Assembly: GCF_000015045.1 (NCBI RefSeq)
Contig: NC_008609.1
Location: 2,489,501 to 2,553,500 of the forward strand
From: Pelobacter propionicus DSM 2379
GTDB taxonomy: Bacteria > Desulfobacterota > Desulfuromonadia > Geobacterales > Pseudopelobacteraceae
DNA: 64,000 nt
Reading direction: 5' to 3'
How positions within the stretch are numbered: position 1 is the first letter of the stretch; each line of letters begins with the position of its first letter. Shown here one piece after another: positions 42,418 to 51,977 of this stretch. The notes below the pieces were generated by a model. That model did not search any database. It was not told the origin of the DNA and saw only the letters and a program-made list of their open reading frames with translations. The position numbers and the translations under genes are program-made.

Positions 42418-45053
42418 TCGGCCTCCTTTGATTGGTATACCAGCCCCAGATCATCATCCAGTCGCACCATTGCATCTTCAGTCCATCGTCCCTCTGCATC
42501 CAGGACAAGCGGAAAACAGTTGCGCAAGAGGGACGATTTTTTCCACCCCTCCGGCACTCCCCGTTTCTGAAGCTTCTTGACCACACCCTTACGCGAAAGA
42601 TTTACGGCTCGCAGAAAAAAATCCTTACTAAGATCGAACGTGAGTTCTTTTGCCGGGTCAAATTCGTCAGCTGAAAAAATCGGGATCGCCATTACAGACG
42701 GTTCCCCCAATCGGGTCTGGGCAACCAGGCTCCGATGCAATCCTGGCTCGTCTTCATCGGCTTTCTCGAATTTGACCTCCTTCCATGAGGCATCATCCGG
42801 GAATCCGATAATAGCCATATTGGCTTGTTGGCGCTCGGATATGGCCTTGCCCTCAGCAAAAATCGCGCAATTCATCCGTTCTGCCAGGAACTCGGGGATA
42901 TCGACCTGTTCTTCGTACACCGCTTGAACCAAGGAGTCGATCTCGTCCGGGAGAGTTATATTCTGTTTCGTATGCAAAAGACACCAGGTGCTCAAGAGCA
43001 GGTCTTCACGATACACAGAGCCCCACCACAACGGTTTCTCGAATGATGGCGGTTCGTCTCCCGCCAGCCCCGCAACGAGAAGAACAGGTTCTTCAACAGG
43101 CCTGAAGCTCCGCGCATGCCTCCACAATCTCCCCGCTCGCTGGAGCACGAGGTCAATTGGCGCCAAATCGGTTGCGATCAGGTCAAAGTCCAGGTCAAGA
43201 CTCTGTTCCGCTACCTGGGTGGCAATGAGAATCTTTCGTTCATCCCGGCATCCACTCTGCCCAAAGGCCTTCAGTACCTGGTCCTCCCGCTTTTGACGGC
43301 GGTCAACCGGAAAACGGGCATGAAAAAGAAACACCTCGGTGCCATCTGACAAGCGTTTACCGACACGATGGCCTTCGTACTCCATCGCTTCCCCTTCAGA
43401 AAAAAGTCGATACAGGTCTTGGGCTCGTTGCACCGTATTGAGCAGGGCAAGCCCCATTCCGCCACCGGCAAGATGCACTACCAATGCATTGTGGATGCTT
43501 GGCAAATCCGAAGGTAGCCCTACCAAACGCAAAGTAAGGCGACGGCCAGGATCGGCCTCGAAATGTATTTGATTCACTTCTTTGCCGGGACAGAACACGG
43601 AAAGGCGCGGATATTGCGTTTCTTGAGCGGGTAAATCAGCAGAGACCGCATCCGCCAACTTCCGTCGAATGGAGGGCGGAAGGGTTGCGGAGAGAAGTAC
43701 CACCGACGAACCCAAGGCCAGGAGCCAGCGCAGCAGGTGAATCAGCAAAGTACCGGTGTAGGCGTCGTAGGCGTGGATTTCATCGAATACCACCACACGA
43801 TTGGCAAGCCCCCACAAACGGACAAAATTGTGGCGCACCGGCAAAATTGGCAGAAGAGCCTGATCCACCGTTCCCACACCGTATTCCGAGAGCAGCGCCC
43901 GCTTCTTGTTTGTGAACCATTCTCCCGCGCGTATATCGCCACCCGTTTCCGGATCGTGAATACCTGAAAGGCGCAGGTTCTGGAAGGTGTCATTGAGCAG
44001 GGTTCCGCCATGCAACAATTGCAGATCAAGTTTTCGATGCGTTCCTTGACTGCGTATGAATTTGATGGTTCGTTTGAACATGGCATTGCCGGTGGCCTTT
44101 GTCGGCAATGCCACATACAAGCCGCGATGACCGAATCGCCTTTGCAGTTCCAGATGCGCGAAGAAGGCTGCCTCGGTTTTGCCCTCACCCATGGGGGCTT
44201 CCACGAGGATAATGGCGGGTTCGCTTAAACCAACCAATACATCTGCAACAGCTTGCTGCAAGGGGCGGGGAACAAAATCAAAAACCTGCTGGAATGACTT
44301 TGGCTCTGATGAAAGTGGTGTCCTGGGTTCCCAACCGATTGCGTCCAAGGCCAGATCAGCATTGTGCCTGCGCTTTTGAAACCATCCAGGTAAATCCCCA
44401 CACTCTTCAGCGCCTCCGAAGGGGAACCATTCTTCATTGGAGCCGATCCAGTCGGCAAAACTGGTCAGTCCCGACAGCAACATAAAGTCGGGACCGGAAA
44501 GAGTCTGCTTGACCGGGTTTTGGACCGGCATGAAAACATTCAGTACAGCATCAACCAACCCAAGGCGCGCTTGTGTCCAGTCACCCTTACCAATGGCGCG
44601 CCTGTCGCCAGACAAGTAATTCAGTCTAATTGATGAAGCTCGATTCCCATGGTGGCACCCTACAGCATCAGCTACCAACTCCGCCAGTTCATCCGGCCAG
44701 CCCTTTTCCAGCAAAATTTCCGTCAAAGCGATTTGGCTTACATATGCGTGATTGATATCCGTATTTGGACTCCGACCCGTATCTATCCCCGTCATGTTTT
44801 CCCATTTGCACTGGAAACCAGGACAGGCCTTACCTAGATCATGACAAGCGACCACAAGCAAAATCCACGCTCGGGCAATCTCCCACTCCAACCCCAGAAT
44901 CGCCGCAATCCTGATACGAGTGGAATCCGGTTCACGCGCCAGAATCGCATCGGCACAGGCCGCAACATCAAGCATATGGAAAATAAGAGGATGCCACGTT
45001 CCATCACCGTTCATTCCCGTTTTTGCCCATATCAGTGATAATTTTTTGTCCAT
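42414..45053 (-). CDS. cas3: Cas3 helicase-nuclease (type I-E)
   Basis: 879 residues from ATG 45053 (MDKKLSLIWAKTGMNGDGTW). The N-terminal HD nuclease has H at 21 and H71-D72 (ACHDLGKACPGF). The superfamily 2 helicase has Walker A EAPMGEGKTEAAF, DEIH in VVVFDEIHAYDAYT, LLSATLP, and motif VI VLQRAGRLWRH. Cas3 nicks and degrades DNA marked by Cascade. It is the first gene of cas3-cse1-cse2-cas7-cas5-cas6e. The frame open to 45179 has no Shine-Dalgarno; GGTGGGAA precedes the chosen start. Base composition of the cas genes is visibly lower in GC than their neighbours, consistent with transfer. Confidence 0.96.
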   Translation of the reverse strand: MDKKLSLIWAKTGMNGDGTWHPLIFHMLDVAACADAILAREPDSTRIRIAAILGLEWEIARAWILLVVACHDLGKACPGFQCKWENMTGIDTGRSPNTDINHAYVSQIALTEILLEKGWPDELAELVADAVGCHHGNRASSIRLNYLSGDRRAIGKGDWTQARLGLVDAVLNVFMPVQNPVKQTLSGPDFMLLSGLTSFADWIGSNEEWFPFGGAEECGDLPGWFQKRRHNADLALDAIGWEPRTPLSSEPKSFQQVFDFVPRPLQQAVADVLVGLSEPAIILVEAPMGEGKTEAAFFAHLELQRRFGHRGLYVALPTKATGNAMFKRTIKFIRSQGTHRKLDLQLLHGGTLLNDTFQNLRLSGIHDPETGGDIRAGEWFTNKKRALLSEYGVGTVDQALLPILPVRHNFVRLWGLANRVVVFDEIHAYDAYTGTLLIHLLRWLLALGSSVVLLSATLPPSIRRKLADAVSADLPAQETQYPRLSVFCPGKEVNQIHFEADPGRRLTLRLVGLPSDLPSIHNALVVHLAGGGMGLALLNTVQRAQDLYRLFSEGEAMEYEGHRVGKRLSDGTEVFLFHARFPVDRRQKREDQVLKAFGQSGCRDERKILIATQVAEQSLDLDFDLIATDLAPIDLVLQRAGRLWRHARSFRPVEEPVLLVAGLAGDEPPSFEKPLWWGSVYREDLLLSTWCLLHTKQNITLPDEIDSLVQAVYEEQVDIPEFLAERMNCAIFAEGKAISERQQANMAIIGFPDDASWKEVKFEKADEDEPGLHRSLVAQTRLGEPSVMAIPIFSADEFDPAKELTFDLSKDFFLRAVNLSRKGVVKKLQKRGVPEGWKKSSLLRNCFPLVLDAEGRWTEDAMVRLDDDLGLVYQSKEAE

Positions 45054-45169
45054 AAGATTCCCACCGCCGCCACATCCAGACAATGATAAGCCAACAGATG
45101 ATACCGCTCCCCATTCCTCTCCACCTTCCCCCAATACCTGTAATACCCTTCCACACATCATCCCAAACC

Positions 45170-45197
45170 GGGCGACCACGCGAGGTTCGCCCCTACG
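45170..45197. repeat. Solo REP hairpin upstream of cas3
   Basis: GGGCGACC, loop ACGCGA, GGTTCGCCC followed by CCTACG. It keeps the hairpin and CGTAGGGGC end of the REP-like elements, but with different stem bases that still pair. Confidence 0.65.
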
Positions 45198-45313
45198 CCC
45201 CTCATCCCCCGACAGCCTCCCACCCTACCACGCCATCCTTGACAAAAAACGTATTTTAATAATTTTTTCAAACCTTCAACCTGATCCACACCCGCTCCCG
45301 GAACAGACTAAAG

Positions 45314-45342
45314 TTGTCATTTTGGCGCCATTCCAGTATGCT
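45314..45342 (+). promoter_or_regulatory. Sigma-70 promoter of the antitoxin-toxin operon
   Basis: TTGTCA, 17 bases, TATGCT, leading to a short leader with GGAGGT at 45351-45356 and the ATG at 45362. Autorepression by the antitoxin at this site would be expected from the family. Confidence 0.5.
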
Positions 45343-45361
45343 TCTCCCATGGAGGTGACCC

Positions 45362-45643
45362 ATGACACGCACAGCAGCCGTAGAACGGATTCCGGCCCGT
45401 ATGACGCCGGAAGTCTATGAGAAAATCTCTGAAGCCGCCCGAACCGTCGGCGCGACGCTGAACCAGTTCATCGTCCAGTCCGCCCTGGAAAAAGCCGACG
45501 CGATCCTGGAGCGGGAACGGGTGATGCAACTGTCCGCGACCACCGCGGAGGCCCTGTTCGCCATCATGGAAAACCCGCCCGAACCCAACGACTACCTGAA
45601 GCATGCCATGAAGCAGCGCCGGGAAACCCTGTGCCGGAAATAG
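45362..45643 (+). CDS. DUF1778-family antitoxin (TacA-like)
   Basis: 93 residues. The N-terminal ribbon-helix-helix (AAVERIPARMTPEVYEKISEAARTVGATLNQFIVQSALEKAD) is the DUF1778 DNA-binding domain. The C-terminal tail (ALFAIMENPPEPNDYLKHAM) is the part that usually wraps the GNAT toxin; PPEPN is typical. It overlaps the toxin gene by 13 bases. Antitoxins of this kind repress their own promoter together with the toxin. Confidence 0.9.
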   Translation: MTRTAAVERIPARMTPEVYEKISEAARTVGATLNQFIVQSALEKADAILERERVMQLSATTAEALFAIMENPPEPNDYLKHAMKQRRETLCRK

Positions 45644-46122
45644 CACTCCTCAACAGAAGCCACGACCGGGCAGGTTTTGATTGCGGCACCCCGGAACTGA
45701 ACGCCTTCCTGAAGACCACCGCCCGTCAGCACGACCAGAAGGGAATCTCCCGCACCTTCGTGCTCACCGATGGCGGCCCGGTCATTCTCGGTTTCTTCAC
45801 CCTCACCCTCTGCGAACTCCGGGCCGAGCAACTTCCCCCCGGTCTGGCAGCGAAATTCCCCTCCCACGGCTTGCCCGCGGTCAGGCTTGCCCGCCTGGCT
45901 GTCTCGCGCAGGGAACAGCGAAAGGGTTACGGCGCGCTCCTGCTGGCGGAAGCCATTCACCGTACGGCTCTCGTTGCCGACCAGACCGGAGTGATCGGAC
46001 TGTTTGTGGATGCCAAGGACGACTCGGCCCGCCAGTTCTACCTCCGCTTCGGCTTTCTCCCCCTCCCCGGCCTATCGATGCACCTCTTCCTCCCCATCGC
46101 AACCATCAGGGCCGCGGACTGA
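45631..46122 (+). CDS. GNAT-family acetyltransferase toxin (TacT-like)
   Basis: 163 residues from GTG 45631. FDCGTPELNAFLKTTARQHDQKGISRTFVLTD is the characteristic N-terminus of TacT-type toxins. LARLAVSRREQRKGYGALLLAEAI is the acetyl-CoA loop (Q/RxxGxG/A). TGVIGLFVDAKDDSARQFYLRFGF carries the conserved Tyr that acts as general acid. Characterised relatives acetylate the amino acid on charged tRNA and block translation; that target is inferred here. The gene pair is divergent from cas3. Confidence 0.88.
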   Translation: MPEIALLNRSHDRAGFDCGTPELNAFLKTTARQHDQKGISRTFVLTDGGPVILGFFTLTLCELRAEQLPPGLAAKFPSHGLPAVRLARLAVSRREQRKGYGALLLAEAIHRTALVADQTGVIGLFVDAKDDSARQFYLRFGFLPLPGLSMHLFLPIATIRAAD

Positions 46123-46140
46123 CACCACCGGAAAAAGCCG

Positions 46141-46165
46141 GACCGCCACAGAGACCGCCCCTACG
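46141..46165. repeat. REP-like remnant at the 3' end of the exonuclease gene
   Basis: ACCGCCCCTACG at 46154-46165, preceded by an imperfect second arm (GACCGCCACA), keeps the GCCCCTACG terminus of the REP-like elements. The exonuclease stop codon TAG lies within it. Confidence 0.45.
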
Positions 46166-46673
46166 GTTCATTCATCGCCAGCCACACCCGCGCAGCCAGG
46201 CGTGCGTCCCCCAGGGCCCGGTGCAGGCGGCAATCCTCCGGTATGCTACCCAACAGGTGACGGGCCAGCGCTTCCAGCCGGTGGCTGGCCAGCTCCGGAA
46301 ACCTCCTGCGCGCCATCCTGAGGGTGCAGATACTCCGGTTGGCAAGCGGCAGCCCCAAGAGCGCCAGCTCGTGGCGGATGAACCCCATGTCGAAGGGGGC
46401 GTTGTGGGCCACCAGCGGCCGCCGGCCCACGAATGACAGGAACCGGCGCCAGACGTCCTCCGGCTCCGGCGCGTGGCGCAGCATCTCCCACCCTATGCCA
46501 TGCACCCGCGCCGCGGCGGGGTGGATGGAACAGTTCACCCGCAGCAGGCTCTCCAACTCCCCGACAACCTTCCCTTCGCGCAGCAGCACCGCGGCGACCT
46601 CGATCACCCTCCCTCCCCCGCGGGGAGAGAGGCCGCTGGTCTCCACATCGACGACAGCCAGACCTGATTCCAT
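46161..46673 (-). CDS. DnaQ-like 3'-5' exonuclease
   Basis: 170 residues from ATG 46673, which follows GGGAGG by six bases. A longer start at 46751 would add a basic leader (MSRFLLTRRIL). DEDDh family: ExoI VVDVETSGLSP (D and E), ExoII VAHNAPFDMGFIRHEL (D), ExoIII with HRALGDARLAARVW (H and D). Such stand-alone proteins resemble the polymerase III epsilon subunit or RNase T and trim DNA or RNA 3' ends; without a clamp-binding motif or polymerase neighbour the substrate is open. The TAG stop comes from a REP-like sequence. Confidence 0.85.
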   Translation of the reverse strand: MESGLAVVDVETSGLSPRGGGRVIEVAAVLLREGKVVGELESLLRVNCSIHPAAARVHGIGWEMLRHAPEPEDVWRRFLSFVGRRPLVAHNAPFDMGFIRHELALLGLPLANRSICTLRMARRRFPELASHRLEALARHLLGSIPEDCRLHRALGDARLAARVWLAMNEP

Positions 46674-46877
46674 ACACACCTCCCGATGAGCCATCCCCAG
46701 CCTAGCACACACCCACGACAGAATACGTCTTGTCAGTAAAAAGCGGCTCATTTTTTCCAACAACCGGCAGCGGCCGGCGACCGTGGGGAGGGAGCGGAGC
46801 GGTAACGGTAACGGGCAGGCTTCCCGCTTCATGGTACTATTTCATCAAGAGCACAATGGACGGTTGGGGAAAGGGGG

Positions 46878-49301
46878 ATGGCAATGGCACAGGACGAACA
46901 CAGAGTAGCGGCGGAGAAACTCTGCTGGCGGTGCGATCCCAATCTGCTGGAATTCCGCACCACGCAGGAGCTGGGAGAGCTGGAGGAGGCCATCGGCCAG
47001 GAGCGGGCGTTCCGCTCCATAGAATTCGGCCTGGGCATGTCGGAGAGCGGCTTCAACCTCTATCTGGCCGGTGAGTCGGGAACCGGGCGGGCCTCGTCGA
47101 TCATGGCGCTGCTCAAGAAGCGGGCGGCCGGCGAGACGACTCCCCACGACTGGTGCTACGTCAACAACTTCAAGAACCCGGACTGCCCCATCGCCCTCTC
47201 CCTGGAGGCGGGCATGGGGCGGGAACTGGAACGGGATCTGAGCGAGCTCTTGGCGGTGGTCAAGCACGACATCCCCAAGGCGCTGCAGAGCAAGGAATAC
47301 GCCCTGGAGAAGACCGCCATCATTGTGGCCAACCAGGAGAAGAACAACCAGCTGTTCGCCGCGCTTGACAGGGAGGCCCAGGGGAAGGAGTACGTGCTGC
47401 AGCGCACCACCTCGGGCCTGATGATGCTGCCCCAGCTGGAGGGGCGCAACATGACCAACGAGGAGTACGACAACCTAGATTTGGAGGCCAGGGCACGGGT
47501 GGACGCAGCCGGCAACGAGCTGAAGGGGCGGCTGGCAGATGTGCTCAGCCAGGTTATGGAGAACGACAAGGGGGTCAGGGAGGCGTTGGCACGGCTGGAC
47601 CGGGAGCTGGGGCTGTCCGCCGTCGCCCACCACGTCGCTCCGCTCCGGGAGAAGTACGCCGCCCATCCCCGGGTGGTCTCCCACCTGGAGGCGGTGCAGG
47701 AGGACATCCTGCTCAACCTGGAGGAATTCAAGAATACGGAACAGGAGTCCCTGCCCACCGGAGGAGCGGCGGGACAGGCAAACGCCTTCGAACGCTACGG
47801 CGTCAACGTGCTGGTGGACAACAGCGAGAACGGGGGGGCGCCGGTGGTGTACGAGGCCAACCCCACCTACCACAACCTGTTCGGCCGCATCGACCATGTC
47901 ATGCAGGTGGGAGGCGTGGCCAGCACCAATTTCACCAGGATCAAGGCGGGAGCCCTGCACCGGGCCAATGGAGGTTACCTGGTGTTCAACGCCCTGGACG
48001 TGCTGACCAGCCCCTTTGCCTGGGATGCGCTCAAGCGCTGCATCCGCAATGGCGAAATCAGGATCGAGGATGTGATGGAGCAGTACCGTTTCCTCTCCAT
48101 CGTATCCCTCAAGCCGGAGCCGGTGCCGCTCAAGGCCAAGATCATCATGATCGGCTCCCCCCTGATCTACCACCTGCTCTTCCACCTGGAACCGGACTAT
48201 CGCAAATTCTTCAAGGTCAAGGCCGATTTCGACAGCCACGTGACCCGCACCCCCGCCGTGCTGCGCGAGTATGCCCTGTTCGTGGCCAACCATTGCCGGG
48301 AGGAGAAGCTGCTCCCCTTCACCAGTGACGGCGTCGCCTGCCTGCTGGAATACGCGGCCCGCTGCGTCGAGGACCAGCAGCGGCTCTCCTGCCGGTTCAT
48401 GGAGATCAGCGACCTGTTGCGGGAGGCGGACTACTGGGCGCGCCGGGAGAACAGGAGCCGGATCGACCGGGAAATCGTCAGGCGGACCATCGATGAAAAG
48501 ATCTATCGCGGCAACCGCCTGGAGGAGCGCATCCAGGAGCTGATCACCGAGGGGACCCTGCTGGTGGACAGCGAGGGAAGCGAGCTGGGCCAGGTCAACG
48601 GGCTCTCCGTGATCCAGCTGGGGGACTACAGCTTCGGCAGGCCCTCGCGGGTCACCGCCCGGGTCTACATGGGAAGCGGCAGGATGGTCAACATCGAGCG
48701 GGAGGTCAAGCTCTCCGGCCCGATCCACGACAAGGGGCTTTTGATCCTCACCGGCTACCTGGGGGGGAAATACGCCCAGGAGAGGCCGCTCTCCTTCTCG
48801 GCCTCCATCTGCTTCGAGCAGTCCTACGAGGGGGTGGAGGGGGACAGCGCCTCGTCCACCGAGCTGTACGCGCTGCTGTCGGCCCTGTCCGGCGTGCCGC
48901 TGAAACAGGGGATCGCCGTGACCGGCAGCGTCAACCAGCTGGGCAAGGTGCAGCCCATCGGCGGGGTCAACCAGAAGATCGAGGGGTTCTTCGCCATCTG
49001 CAGGCTGCGGGGGCTGACCGGAGAGCAGGGGGTGATCATCCCCGCGATCAACGAGCGCAACCTGATGCTGAACGACGAGGTGATCCAGGCGGTTCGGGAG
49101 GAAAAATTCCACATCTGGAGCGTGGAGAGCATCGACCAGGGAATCAAGATCCTGACCGGCCTCCCCGCCGGTGAGCGGCAGCCGGATGGAAGCTACCCCC
49201 AGGGGAGCATCAACTGGCTGGTGGACCGGCGCTTGAGCGACCTGGCGGAGAAGATGAAGGGCTTTTCACCGGAAAGAGAGAAGGAAAAACAGAGTCCGTA
49301 G
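46878..49301 (+). CDS. Lon-family ATP-dependent protease (COG1067, LonB-like)
   Basis: 807 residues. The N-terminal AAA-like region starts RTTQELGELEEAIGQERAFRSIEFGLGM. The Walker A equivalent is GESGTGRASS, where the usual Lys-Ser/Thr is replaced by Arg-Ala. The Walker B region is GGYLVFNALDVL, without the usual Asp-Glu. The C-terminal Lon protease domain has the catalytic Ser in GDSASSTELYALLSALS and Lys in QKIEGFFAIC, with VTGSVNQLGKVQPIGGVN between. Proteolysis therefore looks intact while ATP binding looks altered; I recall Arg in this position in some members of the family. It may act without classical ATP-driven unfolding. Confidence 0.85.
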   Translation: MAMAQDEHRVAAEKLCWRCDPNLLEFRTTQELGELEEAIGQERAFRSIEFGLGMSESGFNLYLAGESGTGRASSIMALLKKRAAGETTPHDWCYVNNFKNPDCPIALSLEAGMGRELERDLSELLAVVKHDIPKALQSKEYALEKTAIIVANQEKNNQLFAALDREAQGKEYVLQRTTSGLMMLPQLEGRNMTNEEYDNLDLEARARVDAAGNELKGRLADVLSQVMENDKGVREALARLDRELGLSAVAHHVAPLREKYAAHPRVVSHLEAVQEDILLNLEEFKNTEQESLPTGGAAGQANAFERYGVNVLVDNSENGGAPVVYEANPTYHNLFGRIDHVMQVGGVASTNFTRIKAGALHRANGGYLVFNALDVLTSPFAWDALKRCIRNGEIRIEDVMEQYRFLSIVSLKPEPVPLKAKIIMIGSPLIYHLLFHLEPDYRKFFKVKADFDSHVTRTPAVLREYALFVANHCREEKLLPFTSDGVACLLEYAARCVEDQQRLSCRFMEISDLLREADYWARRENRSRIDREIVRRTIDEKIYRGNRLEERIQELITEGTLLVDSEGSELGQVNGLSVIQLGDYSFGRPSRVTARVYMGSGRMVNIEREVKLSGPIHDKGLLILTGYLGGKYAQERPLSFSASICFEQSYEGVEGDSASSTELYALLSALSGVPLKQGIAVTGSVNQLGKVQPIGGVNQKIEGFFAICRLRGLTGEQGVIIPAINERNLMLNDEVIQAVREEKFHIWSVESIDQGIKILTGLPAGERQPDGSYPQGSINWLVDRRLSDLAEKMKGFSPEREKEKQSP

Positions 49302-49355
49302 GACAAGCTCCCCCGTGCCAGCCGGTAAGCGGCCATACAAGCGGGAGCAGAGGGT

Positions 49356-51884
49356 TCATGTTCTCGGCTTGGCCCTGCGGGTGGGGGGGGCGCTCCAGGG
49401 GTCGTCCGGCCAGGGATGCTTGGGGTAGCGCCCCTTCATCTCTTTTTTGACCTGATGATAGGAGCCGTCCCAGAAACCCTTCAGATCGCGGGTCACCTGC
49501 AGCGGCCGGCCGGCCGGCGACAGCAGGTGCAGCAGCAGTTCCACCCTCCCCCGGCAGATGGATGGCGTACGCTCCAGACCGAACAGCTCCTGCAGCTTCA
49601 CCGCCAGCACCGGCGTCTCCCCCTGGCAGTAGTCCAGCCTGATGCGGGAGCCGCTGGGCACGACCAGGTGGGTGGGAGCCAGCTCGTCCAGGGAGGCCCG
49701 CTGGCGGTACTCCAGGCGATTCAGCAGGATTGCCGCCAGGTCAAGCTCTCCCAGCTGCCGGGCGCCGCGCACACCGACCAGGGCCGGGGCCAACCACTCC
49801 TCCAGGCTGTCCAAAAGCGCCCCGTCCGAGCAGTCGGGCCAGCCATCAGCCGGGAACTGGCGGCGCACAAGCTCCATGCGGGCCTGGAGCTGCAGGAAGC
49901 GCTCATTGCGGTCCAGCAGCCCCATACCGGACGAGCGCAGCGCCTCCACGAGCGCCGGCAGGCTCTGTTCCGGGGTGGCTACGAAGGGGGAGGATGCCAG
50001 CACCAACGCTCCCAGGCACTCCTCCCGCATGGCCACCACCCTCCCCTCCCGGCTGTCCCAGAGCACCCGCTCCCGCCGCTCCCTGCGCTCCCCCAGCTCC
50101 TGTAGCAAAAGCTCCTCCGTTATCTCCTGACAGAGGTGGATCAGCCCCTCCCCCCCTTCGCCGCCATCCACGGAAACAGCCACCAGCAGGGCGCTCCTCC
50201 CCGCCATCCCCGGCACGGCCAGCCGGGCCCCCCTGCCGTTGGCCAGCAGGTAGCGCCCCCCCTCACCCTCCCGCTGCATGGCCATCCGGTCGGGATAGGC
50301 CGCCAGCAAGAGCCGGCCGATGCCGTCCGGGTCGCTCCATCCCCCGCCTTCCCGGGAGGAGCGTCCCATCAGCCGCTCCAGCTGGCGGTGCACCCGCTCC
50401 ACATTTTCCAGGCTGCCCCTGTCCGTGTCGCCAGCAAAGCCATCGCTGCCCCGGAAGCGGCGCAAAAGCTCCAGCCGGTCGTGCAGGTCGGCGGGAGTCC
50501 CCTTGCCCTGCCCCTGCCGGGGGGAGCGCCTGATGATGTCCCGCTCGGAGAGCAGGGCGGCCAGGGCGCAGCCCAGGGGCACAAGATCCAGCTCGCGGGA
50601 GCGCTCCAGCAGGCGGGACAGACGGGGGTGCAGCGGCAGGCGGGCCATGGACCTCCCCAGGGGGGTAATCCGCCCGCAGGAATCCAGCGCCCCCAGATGC
50701 GCCAGGAGCTGACGGGCAACCGCCAGGGAAGCGGCCGGAGGCGGGTCGAGCCAGGCCAGTTGTGCCGGATCGGCCACTCCCCAGGCCGCCAGCTCCAGCA
50801 CCAACGGGGAGAGGTCGCTCTCCAGCATCTCCGGCGGGGTATGGGGGGTCATGGCGTCGAAGCTGTGGCGGCTGAAGAGGCGATAGCAGATCCCCTCGCT
50901 CACGCGCCCGGCCCGGCCTGCCCGCTGGATGGCCGAGGCCCGCGATTCGCGCACCGTCACCAGCCGGTTCATGCCGCTGGCCGGGTCATGGCGCTGTCTG
51001 CGGGACAGGCCGCTGTCGATCACCACCCGCACCCCCTCGATGGTCAGGCTGGTCTCGGCGATGCTGGTGGCCAGCACCACCCTGCGCCCCCTCCCCGGCT
51101 GGATGGCCGCCTGCTGGCGGGCAAAGGGGAGGTCGCCGTACAGGGGATGGACGGTGACAGCGCTCCCCTCCAGCCCGGACTGATCCAAAAGCGAGGCACA
51201 GGAGCGGATTTCGCCGGCACCGGGGAGAAAGGCCAGGATGTCCCCCTCGGTCTCGGCCAGGACACGCCGGATGGCCGCCGCCATGCGCGGGGCCAGGCGG
51301 TCACGGGAATGATCCTCCAGATAGATTTCCCGCACCGGGAACGAGCGCCCCTGGGAGGAGATCAGGGGGGCATCGCCCATCAGCCGGCCCAGCGCCCGGC
51401 ACTCCAGGGTGGCGGACATGACCAGGATCTTCAGATCGTCCCGCACCTGGCTCTGCAGGTCAAGGCACAGCGCCAGACCCAGGTCGGCCTGGATGCTCCG
51501 CTCGTGGAACTCGTCCAGGATGACCATGGCCACCCCCTCCAGCAGCGGGTCGCCCTGGATGCGGCGGGTCAGGATTCCTTCGGTTACCACCTCGATGCGG
51601 GTCTTTGGGGAGACGCGGCTGTCGAAGCGGATGGAGTATCCCACCGTCCCTCCCGGCTCCTCACCCAGGCAGGCGGCCATCCAGCGGGCAGCGGAGACGG
51701 CAGCCAGGCGGCGCGGCTCCAGCATGACGATCCTCCCCGCTTGGGGGGGGATGATCTCCAGCAGCGCCAGCGGCACGCGGGTGGTCTTGCCCGCTCCCGG
51801 TGGGGCGTGCAGCAGGACATTGGGGTTTTCGGCTACGGTGGTCAGGAGTCGGGGAAGGATCTGGTCGATGGGAAGCGGTTTCAT
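49356..51884 (-). CDS. hrpB: ATP-dependent helicase HrpB
   Basis: DEAH-box RNA helicase-like protein, 842 residues. Walker A HAPPGAGKTTRVPLAL, DEFH in MVILDEFHERSIQADL, VMSATLE, ATSIAETSLTIEGVRVVIDSG and QRAGRAGRV. The C-terminal HrpB domain contains RIRLDYCQGETPVLAVKLQELFG and ends near GRYPKHPWPDDP. The biological role of HrpB is poorly known; RNA processing is usually proposed. It is convergent with the Lon-like gene. Confidence 0.95.
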   Translation of the reverse strand: MKPLPIDQILPRLLTTVAENPNVLLHAPPGAGKTTRVPLALLEIIPPQAGRIVMLEPRRLAAVSAARWMAACLGEEPGGTVGYSIRFDSRVSPKTRIEVVTEGILTRRIQGDPLLEGVAMVILDEFHERSIQADLGLALCLDLQSQVRDDLKILVMSATLECRALGRLMGDAPLISSQGRSFPVREIYLEDHSRDRLAPRMAAAIRRVLAETEGDILAFLPGAGEIRSCASLLDQSGLEGSAVTVHPLYGDLPFARQQAAIQPGRGRRVVLATSIAETSLTIEGVRVVIDSGLSRRQRHDPASGMNRLVTVRESRASAIQRAGRAGRVSEGICYRLFSRHSFDAMTPHTPPEMLESDLSPLVLELAAWGVADPAQLAWLDPPPAASLAVARQLLAHLGALDSCGRITPLGRSMARLPLHPRLSRLLERSRELDLVPLGCALAALLSERDIIRRSPRQGQGKGTPADLHDRLELLRRFRGSDGFAGDTDRGSLENVERVHRQLERLMGRSSREGGGWSDPDGIGRLLLAAYPDRMAMQREGEGGRYLLANGRGARLAVPGMAGRSALLVAVSVDGGEGGEGLIHLCQEITEELLLQELGERRERRERVLWDSREGRVVAMREECLGALVLASSPFVATPEQSLPALVEALRSSGMGLLDRNERFLQLQARMELVRRQFPADGWPDCSDGALLDSLEEWLAPALVGVRGARQLGELDLAAILLNRLEYRQRASLDELAPTHLVVPSGSRIRLDYCQGETPVLAVKLQELFGLERTPSICRGRVELLLHLLSPAGRPLQVTRDLKGFWDGSYHQVKKEMKGRYPKHPWPDDPWSAPPTRRAKPRT

Positions 51885-51977
51885 GGCTGGCAGGATACTG
51901 TCCGGCAGGGGGATCTGTCCACTGGTTTCAGGGGTTCACCTCCTTGGCGGCTCTGGTCGCGGCTATGTCTGCATTCA

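Larger units (their letters stand above)
45054..45361. other. Divergent control region between cas3 and the toxin-antitoxin pair
   Basis: 308 bases without a gene. It contains a REP hairpin (45170-45197), a strongly AT-rich tract (45239-45275) that could be part of the cas3 promoter, and a plus-strand promoter for the antitoxin gene at 45314-45342. I could not identify a convincing cas3 promoter. Confidence 0.5.

Noticed and set aside
45239-45263. TTGACA followed by an AT-rich stretch as promoter for the antitoxin gene
   Set aside because: No acceptable -10 at 16-18 bases spacing. The TTGTCA-17-TATGCT pair at 45314 is better placed.
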